Source: a virus
Strand: one strand, 5' to 3'
Length of the DNA: 41,340 bases
IMG/VR virus record: IMGVR_UViG_3300027779_000057
Span: 1 to 41,340 of that record
Shown here: positions 27,904-37,500 of the stretch, in pieces
Position numbering within the stretch: position 1 is the first letter of the stretch
Layout: each line of letters begins with the position of its first letter
Translations under genes and position numbers: made by a program
Notes under the pieces: model-generated
What the model saw: the letters and a program-made list of their open reading frames with translations, nothing else
What the model was told of the DNA's origin: nothing
Databases searched by the model: none

Positions 27904-30900
27904 TTATGTTAATCCTGTAATCGTTACATTCTCTATATCGTTAGATACCATATTCTGTAATCTTAACATTGTGTAAGTTTGGTCTGAAGTTTTAACATCA
28001 TTCCTTAAATTGTTAGAATAGCTATCCAAAGCACCATCTCCCATTAACCATAATGAAACGCATCTCTCAGGATATGTATTAAAAGCATATGGGGTGTTAT
28101 TATATGCTAGTCTTTGTTGAGTTCCAACTCTATAGTCAATACCCCATTGTTGAGGATCCCTTACTTGCATAGATATCTCTGTATCGTCAGGTAATAAGAA
28201 ATCTCTTTTCAATGTAGATATTAATGTAGCTGCTACTTTCAAAGAACCAGTACTACTAAATGATTGACTACCAGACTCTCTGCCTATGTAGAAATCACCG
28301 TTAAGACCTCTATTCAATCTACCGTCACCAACTAGCGTCCACGTACCTGTAATATCTGTTACTGTACCTGTAGACAAATCAACTTGTTTAAATCTAAAGT
28401 TGGCAGCTAAATCAGTTGTATTTGATTGAGCTTGATTAGGTCTAAATCCTGTAGTATCTATGTAGTAACCGAACCAACCGTCAGAAGGCTTATCAAATAA
28501 GAATTGTACTCCATTACTGTTAGCACCATTTATACCCGTAGAACGTCCCCAATAGAATTCTATCTTAGAACCAGCTCCTGTTTCGTGAGTACTCAATGAG
28601 ATTCTATCATTAGCATAATTTTCAGCCTGTGAGAAATAACATTGTGGTTGAGAATTGTCTATATAAACTACTTGACAAATACTCCAAGGTCTAGCATCTG
28701 TATCTGTAGATGTTTTACCATTGTTAGCTCCCCATACATCATTATTCATACCTCCCATATTAAGAATATTAAATGAGTTACTATTATGTACACCTATTAG
28801 ATATTCATTAGCTCCATTAACTACAACAGCTTTATTCCAAGGTGTAGTTAAAGTACTAGCAACTGGTACGTCTGTAGCTGTAATAGTAAATGTACTTGTA
28901 GTAGAACCATATGAATTAGCTCTAATTACTGTAACTGTATAAACTGTATCAGCTCCTACGTCCGTTAGAGTTCCTTGTAAGTAGTGACTAGATGTATTAT
29001 ATACTAATCCACTTGTATTAGGGTTTATCGTTGCAGATTGACTAAAAGAAGCTCCAGCTGGATACAACGGTAAGTTAACAGAAGTACCTTCCTCTTGTGA
29101 AATATCACCAAAAGTAAAAGCAGAAGGAGTTAAATCCGAATCAGTTAAACTAGTTATCTCAGTATAAGTTACAGCATTACTTAAGAAAGTTAAATAAGCT
29201 CCAGAAGGAACTACAGTTTCTGTCATTGTTGCTCCATTATCTGGCATATACCAAGTAGTATTAGTTGGGTCATCAACATAAGTATGTGTATGACTAGTTC
29301 CAGTACCACCATTATTTAAATCATAATAATTAGATTCAGCTTCAGTAACAAATAAAGGATATTCAAAGTTATTATCTGGACTCTCAATATATCTAAAATA
29401 CATTGTAGGAGCTTGAGATAGTTGCCCTTTTGATATACTTTCAAATGTCGATCCAGCATCTGGACCTATATACATAAGTCTATAATCACCATTTACAGCA
29501 GCAGAAGATAAGTATTTGCTTACAATAAAATTGACACCATCAGACGAACTCCAAACAGTAAGTTTACCTTGATTGTCAAAACCTATTCTAAAGTGAGTTG
29601 CTGCAAATCTGCTACCCTCAGTAGCTGGTAACCCAGACAAATTATAATGATATAAAGCTACAGCACCTAAGTTGTTAATATTTTGACCAAAGTACGAATA
29701 TGGAGTTATTAAATCTATAGAAGTATCAGCAGCAATAGTTGCAACAGAATATGTATCTGCATCAACTAAAGAAACTGTGTGGTTTAAACCTAAGTTTACT
29801 TCAAACTCAAAATACTCACCAGATGCACTAAGCCCTTCTTCAGTGATAAATCCGTTATCAAAATTATTACCTGAAGGAGTTGAAATACCAGCAGCTAAAG
29901 TACCTGTAGCATCTCCTAACAGAGTTATGTTTGTATCTCCAATAGCAGTAGGTGTATCATCCACTTCCAATAAGTGTACTTTAGGATTATCAACTAGTCT
30001 TACAACTGAGTCACAAAATTTAATACCTAAATGAAACTTTACATCGTTACCTACAGGATAGTTAGTTCTTGAAACTACAACCCACAAAGATGTATCATTG
30101 TTATAATACTCCATAGAGATATAGCTATTAGCATCAATACCTATTCTAAATTCTTCAGCATTACCAGCTAACCAATTAGCTCCATCATTAGAATTAGCAA
30201 AAGCATCAACTCCATTCCATCCACTACCATATACAGTACCTGTTAAAGCTCCGTAATAAGTCCAAGGACCATTTGGTGAAGGGTGAAAGAACATTCCCCA
30301 TTGAATACCTTGATTACCATTACCAGTACCATCACAAAACGTAGATGGGTCAGCATAAGTTAAATTACCTTGAGCATCAGCTACATCATCTAAAACTAAA
30401 CAAGCTCCAAAGATACCTTCATTTCTCATATTGAAAGTAAAGTATTCTCCAGCTTGGTCTATTGTTTCTGTAGACTTGTATCCAGATTGATTGTAATGCG
30501 CAGCAACACCAGCTCCTATATCATTTCCTGAAGGATTGATTGCACTACCAACTAAACCACCTGTAGTATCTACACCACCTAAATCAGCGACTAAAGTACT
30601 ATGAGGATCAGATATAACTATAGATTCAAATGCTCCTACGGTAAACAGCTCGTTTAAGACGTTTATAACGTCATTTAAGCCACCATTTATTACATCAGCA
30701 CCTAGACAAGCATTACCTACTTCTATTCCTTTAAAATGAGTTATATCTCCACTACCTGTTGACACTATGTGAATAGTTCCGTCTGAGTGAGCGATAGCTT
30801 GTATAGAGTTAACTCCATAATGATAACCATTATCTAAAAGCACAGAAGTATTAGTAGCATCTAAACTGAAGCATATATTAACTCCATTTAAATCTGTACC

Positions 30901-31191
30901 ACCTCCACCTAATCCAATTACATTTGCGTTTACTGTAATATAAGTAGCACAAGATGTAGCATCTGCAAAAGCATTACCATCTGCATCGTAAAATTCAGTA
31001 TATGGTATTTGATAAAACTCATATTCCTTAATACCAGTTTGAGATGTAATCACATCGTTAATAACATTTATTGTATTTGTTTTATCCGAATCTACCTCTC
31101 CACTAAGACAAGCATTCCAGTAAGTAGGGTTTGAACTTCCTTCGAAGTTAATACAATTACCCTGTTCGTTTCTTTTTATTTTAATTGACAT
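27904..31191 (-). CDS. Giant adhesin-like virion protein, 1095 aa
   Basis: The largest gene. Residues about 200-400 and 415-600 contain a duplicated unit: HSTLVADLGGVDTTGG..INPSGND.., then GEYF(T/E)F, is echoed by NITLLGDATGTLAAGISTPSGNN, then GEYFEFE. Each leads to aromatic beta strands like lectin/SPRY-type folds. Around 690-790 is an Ig-like domain of the type found in adhesins (FGDISQEEGTSVNLPL ... FTITATD), followed by a jelly-roll-like part. Probably the main receptor-binding protein at the tail tip. Confidence 0.65.
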   Translation of the reverse strand: MSIKIKRNEQGNCINFEGSSNPTYWNACLSGEVDSDKTNTINVINDVITSQTGIKEYEFYQIPYTEFYDADGNAFADATSCATYITVNANVIGLGGGGTDLNGVNICFSLDATNTSVLLDNGYHYGVNSIQAIAHSDGTIHIVSTGSGDITHFKGIEVGNACLGADVINGGLNDVINVLNELFTVGAFESIVISDPHSTLVADLGGVDTTGGLVGSAINPSGNDIGAGVAAHYNQSGYKSTETIDQAGEYFTFNMRNEGIFGACLVLDDVADAQGNLTYADPSTFCDGTGNGNQGIQWGMFFHPSPNGPWTYYGALTGTVYGSGWNGVDAFANSNDGANWLAGNAEEFRIGIDANSYISMEYYNNDTSLWVVVSRTNYPVGNDVKFHLGIKFCDSVVRLVDNPKVHLLEVDDTPTAIGDTNITLLGDATGTLAAGISTPSGNNFDNGFITEEGLSASGEYFEFEVNLGLNHTVSLVDADTYSVATIAADTSIDLITPYSYFGQNINNLGAVALYHYNLSGLPATEGSRFAATHFRIGFDNQGKLTVWSSSDGVNFIVSKYLSSAAVNGDYRLMYIGPDAGSTFESISKGQLSQAPTMYFRYIESPDNNFEYPLFVTEAESNYYDLNNGGTGTSHTHTYVDDPTNTTWYMPDNGATMTETVVPSGAYLTFLSNAVTYTEITSLTDSDLTPSAFTFGDISQEEGTSVNLPLYPAGASFSQSATINPNTSGLVYNTSSHYLQGTLTDVGADTVYTVTVIRANSYGSTTSTFTITATDVPVASTLTTPWNKAVVVNGANEYLIGVHNSNSFNILNMGGMNNDVWGANNGKTSTDTDARPWSICQVVYIDNSQPQCYFSQAENYANDRISLSTHETGAGSKIEFYWGRSTGINGANSNGVQFLFDKPSDGWFGYYIDTTGFRPNQAQSNTTDLAANFRFKQVDLSTGTVTDITGTWTLVGDGRLNRGLNGDFYIGRESGSQSFSSTGSLKVAATLISTLKRDFLLPDDTEISMQVRDPQQWGIDYRVGTQQRLAYNNTPYAFNTYPERCVSLWLMGDGALDSYSNNLRNDVKTSDQTYTMLRLQNMVSNDIENVTITGLT

Positions 31192-31198
31192 ATTCTTA

Positions 31199-31960
31199 TT
31201 ATCTTATAATAGTTAGTAATAATCCAATTGGCTCTATAATAACTGGATTGTCTGATTTTATCGCTGGTAAGCTTATTGAATTCACATCTTCATTCGAAGT
31301 TATCCAAGCACTTATCTCTACTCTATTTAAGTAGCTCTTCCCTACAGTACCTCCACCATAAAAGATTGGTTGTGCAGTTAATGGAAATGTATACGTGATA
31401 TCATCACTATCATTCCTGTTCGAATACCATAAAGCTGGTTCAACAGTTGTATTTGATATTTGAGGTATTATATTGAAGTCAAAACGTACCTTAATTAAAT
31501 CACCATATAAACAATCGTTTAATTTAATACGACCAGTTGATCCTTCGAACCCAGTACCAGTACTCGCTGGATAGTTAGTGTCAAAATCATAATTATAATC
31601 TACTAAAGAAGATACACCACTAGGTAAGTTAGCTCCTTGAAATAATCCTATTCCAGTTGTGCCACTAGGTGTTGGTGTGCTCCAGTAAGGGTTATCGTTA
31701 GATAAGTGCTTACTTAAGTTTAAAGAAAATACTTTATATAATTGATTATCAACATCTTGTTGAGTATAGTTTACTGAACTAGAAACAAAAGCACTTGTTC
31801 TTGAATAACCTGACTCTCCTTTTTTATCTGAAACTTCAGATGAAGATTCTGTAGAGTAAGCAGAAGACGAGCTTACGTTACTTACGTTTGATATACCCTC
31901 ATTGTCATCGAAGGGTAATTGCGTATCATCTGATACACTTGTAATAATTCTTGTAGCCAT
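31199..31960 (-). CDS. Hypothetical virion protein, 253 aa
   Basis: The N-terminal 65 residues are Ser-rich and disordered; the rest is beta-rich (YGDLIKVRFDFNIIPQISNT, YLNRVEISAWITSNE), like a fibre-tip jelly roll. It is cotranscribed with the 1095-aa adhesin, 7 bases before its start, so a tail-tip partner is likely. Confidence 0.6.
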   Translation of the reverse strand: MATRIITSVSDDTQLPFDDNEGISNVSNVSSSSAYSTESSSEVSDKKGESGYSRTSAFVSSSVNYTQQDVDNQLYKVFSLNLSKHLSNDNPYWSTPTPSGTTGIGLFQGANLPSGVSSLVDYNYDFDTNYPASTGTGFEGSTGRIKLNDCLYGDLIKVRFDFNIIPQISNTTVEPALWYSNRNDSDDITYTFPLTAQPIFYGGGTVGKSYLNRVEISAWITSNEDVNSISLPAIKSDNPVIIEPIGLLLTIIR

Positions 31961-31995
31961 TAGTTTTGTTTTAGTTATAATTTATATTTAGGGTA

Positions 31996-32025
31996 TAAAA
32001 AAAGGGATGCATATTAAACATCCCT
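31996..32025 (-). terminator. Intrinsic terminator with the dispersed element in its loop
   Basis: Minus strand: AGGGATG and CATCCCT pair around TTTAATATG, followed by seven T. It lies between the protease gene (32033) and the next gene, and its loop is the family element TGTTTAATATG. Confidence 0.85.
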
Positions 32026-32032
32026 AAATCTA

Positions 32033-32647
32033 TTACTTTGAGCTTAAGATAGAAGTAAGTTCCTCTATCATTTTTAATGCAGCTAATTCTTCTGAAGAAT
32101 ATTCAGGTGATGATTCCAATGATTTTTCGTCTAGGTTATCTGTAAAGAACCCCTCAATTGAAAAGCCTTTAACAGCTCCCATCTTAACGTAATCATTCCA
32201 TATCTCATCATTATTTACTTTGACAGATACCATCCATGTTCCTACAGGTAAACTCATATTGTATTTACGAGATTTATCATTTAGTTCATCTTCTATAATC
32301 CAAGATTCAACTACAGTAAGTCCTTGTACATCTACTTCGTGTTCTAGTGTACTATTAGATTGGTTACCATTCATTAAGAATAACTCAGATGCTCTTCTTA
32401 CAGTATCCTTACTAAAGAATATGTAATATTCACCTTCTGCGTTTCTTCTAAGTATCTTTCTATCAGGAACTAAAGCAGCTCCCATAAGTATTCTTTTTTC
32501 TATGTCCATTGAAGCTAGTTCAACAGTGTCTGCTTTAAGAGCTATAAAATTCTCCTCAATAGCTGGATTTTCAACTATACTAATAGCTTCTATTCCATTC
32601 ATTTCTTGAGTCTCATCTATAAATAGCTCAAATATGTTATCTTCCAT
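32033..32647 (-). CDS. XkdF-like prohead protease
   Basis: 204 residues of the XkdF type (putative serine protease of PBSX-like phages): GIEAISIVENPAIEENFIAL start, MGAALVPDRKILRR, then the conserved HEVDVQGLTVVESWIIED, LPVGTWMVSVKVND-type block and VKGFSIEGFF. These enclose a candidate His103/Ser site. It would mature scaffold and capsid inside the prohead. Unusual place: between the tape measure and adhesin genes, with its own late promoter. Confidence 0.85.
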   Translation of the reverse strand: MEDNIFELFIDETQEMNGIEAISIVENPAIEENFIALKADTVELASMDIEKRILMGAALVPDRKILRRNAEGEYYIFFSKDTVRRASELFLMNGNQSNSTLEHEVDVQGLTVVESWIIEDELNDKSRKYNMSLPVGTWMVSVKVNNDEIWNDYVKMGAVKGFSIEGFFTDNLDEKSLESSPEYSSEELAALKMIEELTSILSSK

Positions 32648-32674
32648 AATTGTTTGTTGTTATATATACCCCTA

Positions 32675-32703
32675 TATAACGTAATATAAGGGTATATGTT
32701 TGG
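32675..32703 (-). promoter_or_regulatory. Late ECF-type promoter for protease gene
   Basis: Minus strand: CCAAACA (32703-32697), 14 bases, ACGTTATA (32682-32675). It starts 3 bases after the tape-measure stop. ATATACCC/GGGTATAT around the -10 could form a hairpin (32664-32696). Confidence 0.85.
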
Positions 32704-32705
32704 TT

Positions 32706-34805
32706 TTAGTCTTCATCAAAAGATGCTTGACCTTGTATGTTACTATCTAATTGTTGTTGGTTAGTAATATCAGCAGATACTACGTAAGCTTGTACAGGTT
32801 GCCCTAAAGCACCAGCAGTAACTTGAGCAGCTTGATTCTCTCCAGTTGATCCAACTAAATTGAAGTCAAATGTCCTACCACCATTACTACCACCAGAACC
32901 ACCACTACCAACTTTATTCTTTTTGTTGATACTAGTTCCCCATATACTAGCAATACTAGCTCCAGCTCCTACAACTGTTTGTATTTTATCTTTTACATAC
33001 ATAGCACCAGATGCAGCAAGAGCAGCTGGATTACCAGCAGCAGCTACGTTTCTAATATCACGTGCAGTCTTATTAGCCATCATTTGCTTGTTAGCATTAA
33101 TAACTACATCAGCAGTACCAGCTCCTTTAGCAATCAATAAACCAGCTTTCTGAATACCTTCATTATCACCAGCTATAGCTTGTAATGTATTACCAATAGT
33201 TTTAGCGTAACCTAAGTAATCTTGTATTATCTTTTGTTTATCAGCATAATGTTGATTATCTCTAGTTAACTCTTCTTCTTGTATCTGATATTGAAAGTCA
33301 GCTAATTCTCTAGCAGCTTCCATTATAGATACCTCATTACCACCCTCTACAGCAGCATCTAAATTCTTAGTCAATGACTCTTCCTTTATCTCATTAGCTC
33401 TTTTGATTCTCTTCTCATTCCATTCATTTAATACATCATCACCAGCAGTATCTAATCTACCTATTATGTTTAATATATCGTCAGCCATTATCTCATAAGT
33501 AGCTCTGTCTGTTTCAGCTTGTTTAAACTTCCTTTGCTTCTCAAAGTTATCTATAATAGCTTGTTTAGCAATACCGAAATCTTGTTCAGCTTGTATCATC
33601 TCAAGGTCAAATGCTCTTTGAGCTCTTTTAGCTTCAGCATATTCATTCTTCTTACCTTTTATAGATATTAAATAAGCATCTAATCTAAGTTTCTCTTTTT
33701 GCTTGTAACTTTCGTACTTATTTTCTAGTTCTTCTTCAATATTCTGCTCATCTAAAGCAAGTAACTCCTGTTCATTTTCTATACCTATAAGAGCCATCTC
33801 CATTTTCTGTTTCTGTATATCAGAGAACAAATCTAAGTATTTAGCCTTAAATCTTTTTGCTTGAGCTAATGATTTACCAGTTACCTTAACTTCTTCCTCT
33901 TCAAGCCCTTTAAGTAACTCTAGATACTCAGCAGTAGCTTTTTCTCTTGCTTCAAGAGCTTCATTTCTGTTTCCTATAGTTGCAGAATAGTTTTCAAATC
34001 CAACAAATAACCTCTCCCCACTTTCAATTTCACCAGCTCTTTTAGCAGCACGTTCATACTCTGTATTTTGAGTCATAATCTCAAATTCCTTCTCTCTAAG
34101 TGCTAATTCTAACTCTTTTTGTTTTCTAAGCTTCTTTATGTTTTCTATCTCCTTTTCTTTATCTCCATTAGCATCTTTTATCGCTTTTCTCATAGCTTTA
34201 TCAGTTCTAGCCAATCCTTTAGCAATAGCCATTCTCTTCTCTTGATTATCACCAACAATTAACATTTGTTCTTCTAGTAATTTAATAGAAGTAATCTGAT
34301 CTTTTAATGATTCATTCATATCATCAACATCTTCAGCACCTTTCTTCATTCCACCAGCAAAATAATCAACAGCAGCAATTACAGCTTGAAATGCTATCAA
34401 TATACCAATCGGACCCATCATTGCACCTCTTACAGCCTTTAATGCTCCACCAAATCCTACTACTTTACCAGTAGCTTTATCGACTTTACCTCTTAACTGG
34501 AAGAATTGTGTACCCATTTGAGACAAGTTATTCGCAACACCACGTATACCGTAAGGTGCATCCGAAATAACTCTACCAAATTCCAAAGATACAGCAGTTG
34601 CTCCACCTGTAGCAGCACTAACTCCTTGAGTAGCTTGTGCATTTTGATTTAACGCAGTAGTATTTTGTTGAACACCACTTGTCATTCTATCCATAGCTAC
34701 GTCAGCATCTACGAAAGCTTTAGTTAATCCTTGTATCTTTACTTTACCATTATCGGTATTAACCTTAATAGTAAACGACTTAATTACATCACTACTAGTT
34801 GCCAT
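32706..34805 (-). CDS. Tape measure protein
   Basis: Sets tail length and enters the host envelope. 699 residues: N-terminal region with SLEFGRVISDAPYGIRGVAN, a hydrophobic segment (MGPIGILIAFQAVIAAVDYF, about 130-149), a long charged coiled coil (about 165-520) and an Ala/Gly-rich C-terminus with membrane-active helices and GSGGSGGSNGG. All are hallmarks of tape measures. The length suggests a siphovirus-type tail of roughly 100 nm (general rule of thumb, about 0.15 nm per residue). Confidence 0.9.
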   Translation of the reverse strand: MATSSDVIKSFTIKVNTDNGKVKIQGLTKAFVDADVAMDRMTSGVQQNTTALNQNAQATQGVSAATGGATAVSLEFGRVISDAPYGIRGVANNLSQMGTQFFQLRGKVDKATGKVVGFGGALKAVRGAMMGPIGILIAFQAVIAAVDYFAGGMKKGAEDVDDMNESLKDQITSIKLLEEQMLIVGDNQEKRMAIAKGLARTDKAMRKAIKDANGDKEKEIENIKKLRKQKELELALREKEFEIMTQNTEYERAAKRAGEIESGERLFVGFENYSATIGNRNEALEAREKATAEYLELLKGLEEEEVKVTGKSLAQAKRFKAKYLDLFSDIQKQKMEMALIGIENEQELLALDEQNIEEELENKYESYKQKEKLRLDAYLISIKGKKNEYAEAKRAQRAFDLEMIQAEQDFGIAKQAIIDNFEKQRKFKQAETDRATYEIMADDILNIIGRLDTAGDDVLNEWNEKRIKRANEIKEESLTKNLDAAVEGGNEVSIMEAARELADFQYQIQEEELTRDNQHYADKQKIIQDYLGYAKTIGNTLQAIAGDNEGIQKAGLLIAKGAGTADVVINANKQMMANKTARDIRNVAAAGNPAALAASGAMYVKDKIQTVVGAGASIASIWGTSINKKNKVGSGGSGGSNGGRTFDFNLVGSTGENQAAQVTAGALGQPVQAYVVSADITNQQQLDSNIQGQASFDED

Positions 34806-34944
34806 TTCTTCTTAGTTTAAATTGTTGTTTTATATCGCTCCAATTTAGAGCTAAATTATATTTTCCTTTAGCGAATGCTATTTCCTCTGACGTAATGTCA
34901 TCAGAGGATTTTAGCAATTCAACTATTTGTTTTAAATGTATCAT
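34795..34944 (-). CDS. Hypothetical protein before tape measure, 49 aa
   Basis: ATG 34944 to TAG 34797-34795, overlapping the tape-measure start by 11 bases. A soluble helical protein with SEEIAFAKGKYNLALNWSDI and a basic end. Its ATG is part of a dispersed element (minus TTTAATATGATAC). Position before the tape measure suggests a small chaperone, but it is only an inference. Confidence 0.65.
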   Translation of the reverse strand: MIHLKQIVELLKSSDDITSEEIAFAKGKYNLALNWSDIKQQFKLRRNGN

Positions 34945-34951
34945 ATTAAAT
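34939..34951. repeat. Dispersed element at the 49-aa gene start
   Basis: One GTATCATATTAAA copy after the hub-gene stop at 34960. Here the element itself supplies the ATG of the next gene (mRNA TTTAATATGATAC). Confidence 0.55.
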
Positions 34952-34959
34952 ATTTATTG

Positions 34960-37500
34960 TTAATCCTGACAGAAAGCATTTTGTATTACTAATCCTGACG
35001 AATTTAATTTATATAAATCTTGATATTGATGTTTATACCATCCAGCAGCAGCTGGGGTTGTACCAGCAGCATCAGTATAGACGTAATCTCCTACAATTGG
35101 GTAGAAGTAAGTACCATCTGTGTATAAAACATTTCCACTACCTATAGAACTTGTACAAGCGTTAGATTCAGTACTCATAGCAGAAGTTGTACTGCCAAAA
35201 GAGGTTATTGTTACTGTTTCCTCGGTTGTCCCATCGTCTGTAGGAGTATCATCAATAGTTTCATCAACTTCTGGCTCTATAACGATACCATCAGCTATTT
35301 CATTGATTAATTCTAACTTAGTCTTACCATTAGTTAAATTAGTCTCAAACTGATTGATTCTATACCTTTTGTTGTTAATTATTAACTTATCATTAGGTTT
35401 CATCCTTAATAGTATGTTTACAGGTAAATAACAATCAAATTCAAATAATCTTGACTGTTCGTTGTAAATACTCTTAATATATTCCTTATAATACAGTTCA
35501 AATAGACTAGAATTGACAGTTTGACCAGTAAATTCATTAAATTCACTACCAAAATTAGTAGTTCCAGAGTCATTATCACTCATATTCCTTACATTAGAAG
35601 GAGCAATATATTGTGTCTTCATAACGCTAGTTCCACCATCTATATAACTAAATCTGTGTTGTGTAGCACTTGCTACCTTATTACAGTAGAAAAACATAGG
35701 TTTTCCCTTAATAGCACTAGATTCTTCATTTGCCATCCATCCCCACTGTATACTAGTTAATTCAGTCTCATTTACTTGATTAGTCATCCTTTCCATCATC
35801 ATTTTCTCTAAAGGAAGCTTAATCTCATACTTTTCATTACCATCAAAGGCTAATATAGAACCAATATCTTCTGATCTATGATCTACTCTTTCATTACCAA
35901 ACTCATCACCTGTTATAGCATTAGCTTGTTTTAACGCAAAAGTATCTTGACCAGCATATACTAAATCAATCTTATTGTATAATAAAGTTTTACTTACTTG
36001 TGTCCTATCATAGTCAACATACTTACTTATATCAAAGTACCTACCATCATCATAATATTCATCAAGTGTTCTTACCTGTATAATTCCATTTTCATAATAA
36101 GCTGTAAGATTAAACATCTTAAACAAAGTACTAAGAAATGTAATAACCTTCATATCAGGCATATTTCTACGTATACTTAATCCACTAGATATTTCTTGAA
36201 CTACAGTACTACCATTGTTAAACGATCCGTACCAGTCCCAAGTCACGTCACTTAATGGAAAGTTTCTTTCTAGTATCTTAGTTATTCTTAATTCTGATAT
36301 TTTAACATGAGTAATACCACCTCTTGTACTTAATATAAACTTAGGTACTTTAGCACCATCAGATTTCCAAGTACAATCAATTTCTCTTGCACCTTGTATA
36401 TTAATATGTTGTTTATCTCTCTTACCGTTATCTGCATTAATAGCATCAAAGCTCCATAATCCATTAGTATTCACAGAACCATCAGAGTTACATGGCGTAA
36501 CAACGAAGCGAGTTCTATGGTCTAATTGTTTACTATTATATAATCTCGTTCCATTTTGAGATAATAAGATACCAGTCACATCCGCAGGATGTGCATCGCC
36601 ACTAGAGTAAGTCCAATCGTCTAACTGAAGTACTAGTTCCTCATCACCGATTTGCTCCTCTATTGTCCCTTTCTCTCTATTTAACCATATAAATAATTCT
36701 TCATACACTTCATTGCTGTCAGTAAAGAAGTCATCACTAAATGATATACCGTATTTCTGCTCAATAGATTTTATAACCCATTTAATCTTTATAGCTGGTT
36801 TCAACGCAAAAGCATTTACACCAGTGTACTGATCCTTAGCTGCATTATATGTAGCAGTAGGATGTATATTTCTACTATTATTACCATTATCTTTCGGACT
36901 TAGTCCATTAGCACTATCATAATAATGATAATCACTAGCTGATATAAAAGGAAAGCAGTAATCAAAGTCAGGAGAAGTAAAAGCTCTAGTTAACCCACCA
37001 GTAGTATCATCATACTGATATCCTTCACTATATCCTTTAGATATGTAATCTCCATCAACTAAATGATCAAAGTCATCTAAGTGAGTACCTGTTCCTGTTA
37101 AAGCTTCTAATTTATCCTCACCTATCAAATCCTTAAGTGAAACTGTTTCACCATAGAAGTTTATAGTATAAGAATAAGCAGCTCCTTTTTGTAGGTTAGC
37201 TTTACTTAAGCTTATTGATCCTTTTCTAAAATCTATACCATTAATCTTTATAATAGCATCTCTTTTAAATCTAGCGTCAAATGTTCCTGTTACTTCAAAT
37301 CTATCAAAGTGACCGAATAATTTGTTGTTAACACTAGTAGCTGGTAAAGTAAATGAATGACTATAATCAGTCAGTACTTTAGCAATATCTCTAATGTCTT
37401 TTATTCTGGTCGTATAGTTAATATCTTCAAAGTCGAACATGTCAGCTCTTGTATGTCCACCGACTCCATTAGCTATATATAGTTCTACTTGTCTTTTCAT
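34960..37500 (-). CDS. Tail hub/fibre protein with Cys-ended module, 846 aa
   Basis: The N-terminal domain (RADMFDFEDINYTTRIKDIR ... FTLPATSVNNKLFGHF) is a conserved part of Bacteroidetes phage tail proteins and looks like a hub or baseplate domain. The centre is beta-rich (FDISKYVDYDRTQVSKTLL). An acidic Thr/Asp linker (about 755-775) precedes the C-terminal module (about 775-846: ACTSSIGSGN, GDYVYTDAAGTTPAAAGWYK, ending FCQD) shared with the 19369-19773 protein. It is coupled to the preceding gene by TAATG and precedes the tape measure. Confidence 0.75.
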   Translation of the reverse strand: MKRQVELYIANGVGGHTRADMFDFEDINYTTRIKDIRDIAKVLTDYSHSFTLPATSVNNKLFGHFDRFEVTGTFDARFKRDAIIKINGIDFRKGSISLSKANLQKGAAYSYTINFYGETVSLKDLIGEDKLEALTGTGTHLDDFDHLVDGDYISKGYSEGYQYDDTTGGLTRAFTSPDFDYCFPFISASDYHYYDSANGLSPKDNGNNSRNIHPTATYNAAKDQYTGVNAFALKPAIKIKWVIKSIEQKYGISFSDDFFTDSNEVYEELFIWLNREKGTIEEQIGDEELVLQLDDWTYSSGDAHPADVTGILLSQNGTRLYNSKQLDHRTRFVVTPCNSDGSVNTNGLWSFDAINADNGKRDKQHINIQGAREIDCTWKSDGAKVPKFILSTRGGITHVKISELRITKILERNFPLSDVTWDWYGSFNNGSTVVQEISSGLSIRRNMPDMKVITFLSTLFKMFNLTAYYENGIIQVRTLDEYYDDGRYFDISKYVDYDRTQVSKTLLYNKIDLVYAGQDTFALKQANAITGDEFGNERVDHRSEDIGSILAFDGNEKYEIKLPLEKMMMERMTNQVNETELTSIQWGWMANEESSAIKGKPMFFYCNKVASATQHRFSYIDGGTSVMKTQYIAPSNVRNMSDNDSGTTNFGSEFNEFTGQTVNSSLFELYYKEYIKSIYNEQSRLFEFDCYLPVNILLRMKPNDKLIINNKRYRINQFETNLTNGKTKLELINEIADGIVIEPEVDETIDDTPTDDGTTEETVTITSFGSTTSAMSTESNACTSSIGSGNVLYTDGTYFYPIVGDYVYTDAAGTTPAAAGWYKHQYQDLYKLNSSGLVIQNAFCQD

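Noticed and set aside
32860-33153. Plus-strand 97-codon Ala/Pro/Leu frame
   Set aside because: Antisense of the Ala/Gly-rich end of the tape measure gene; no start context.
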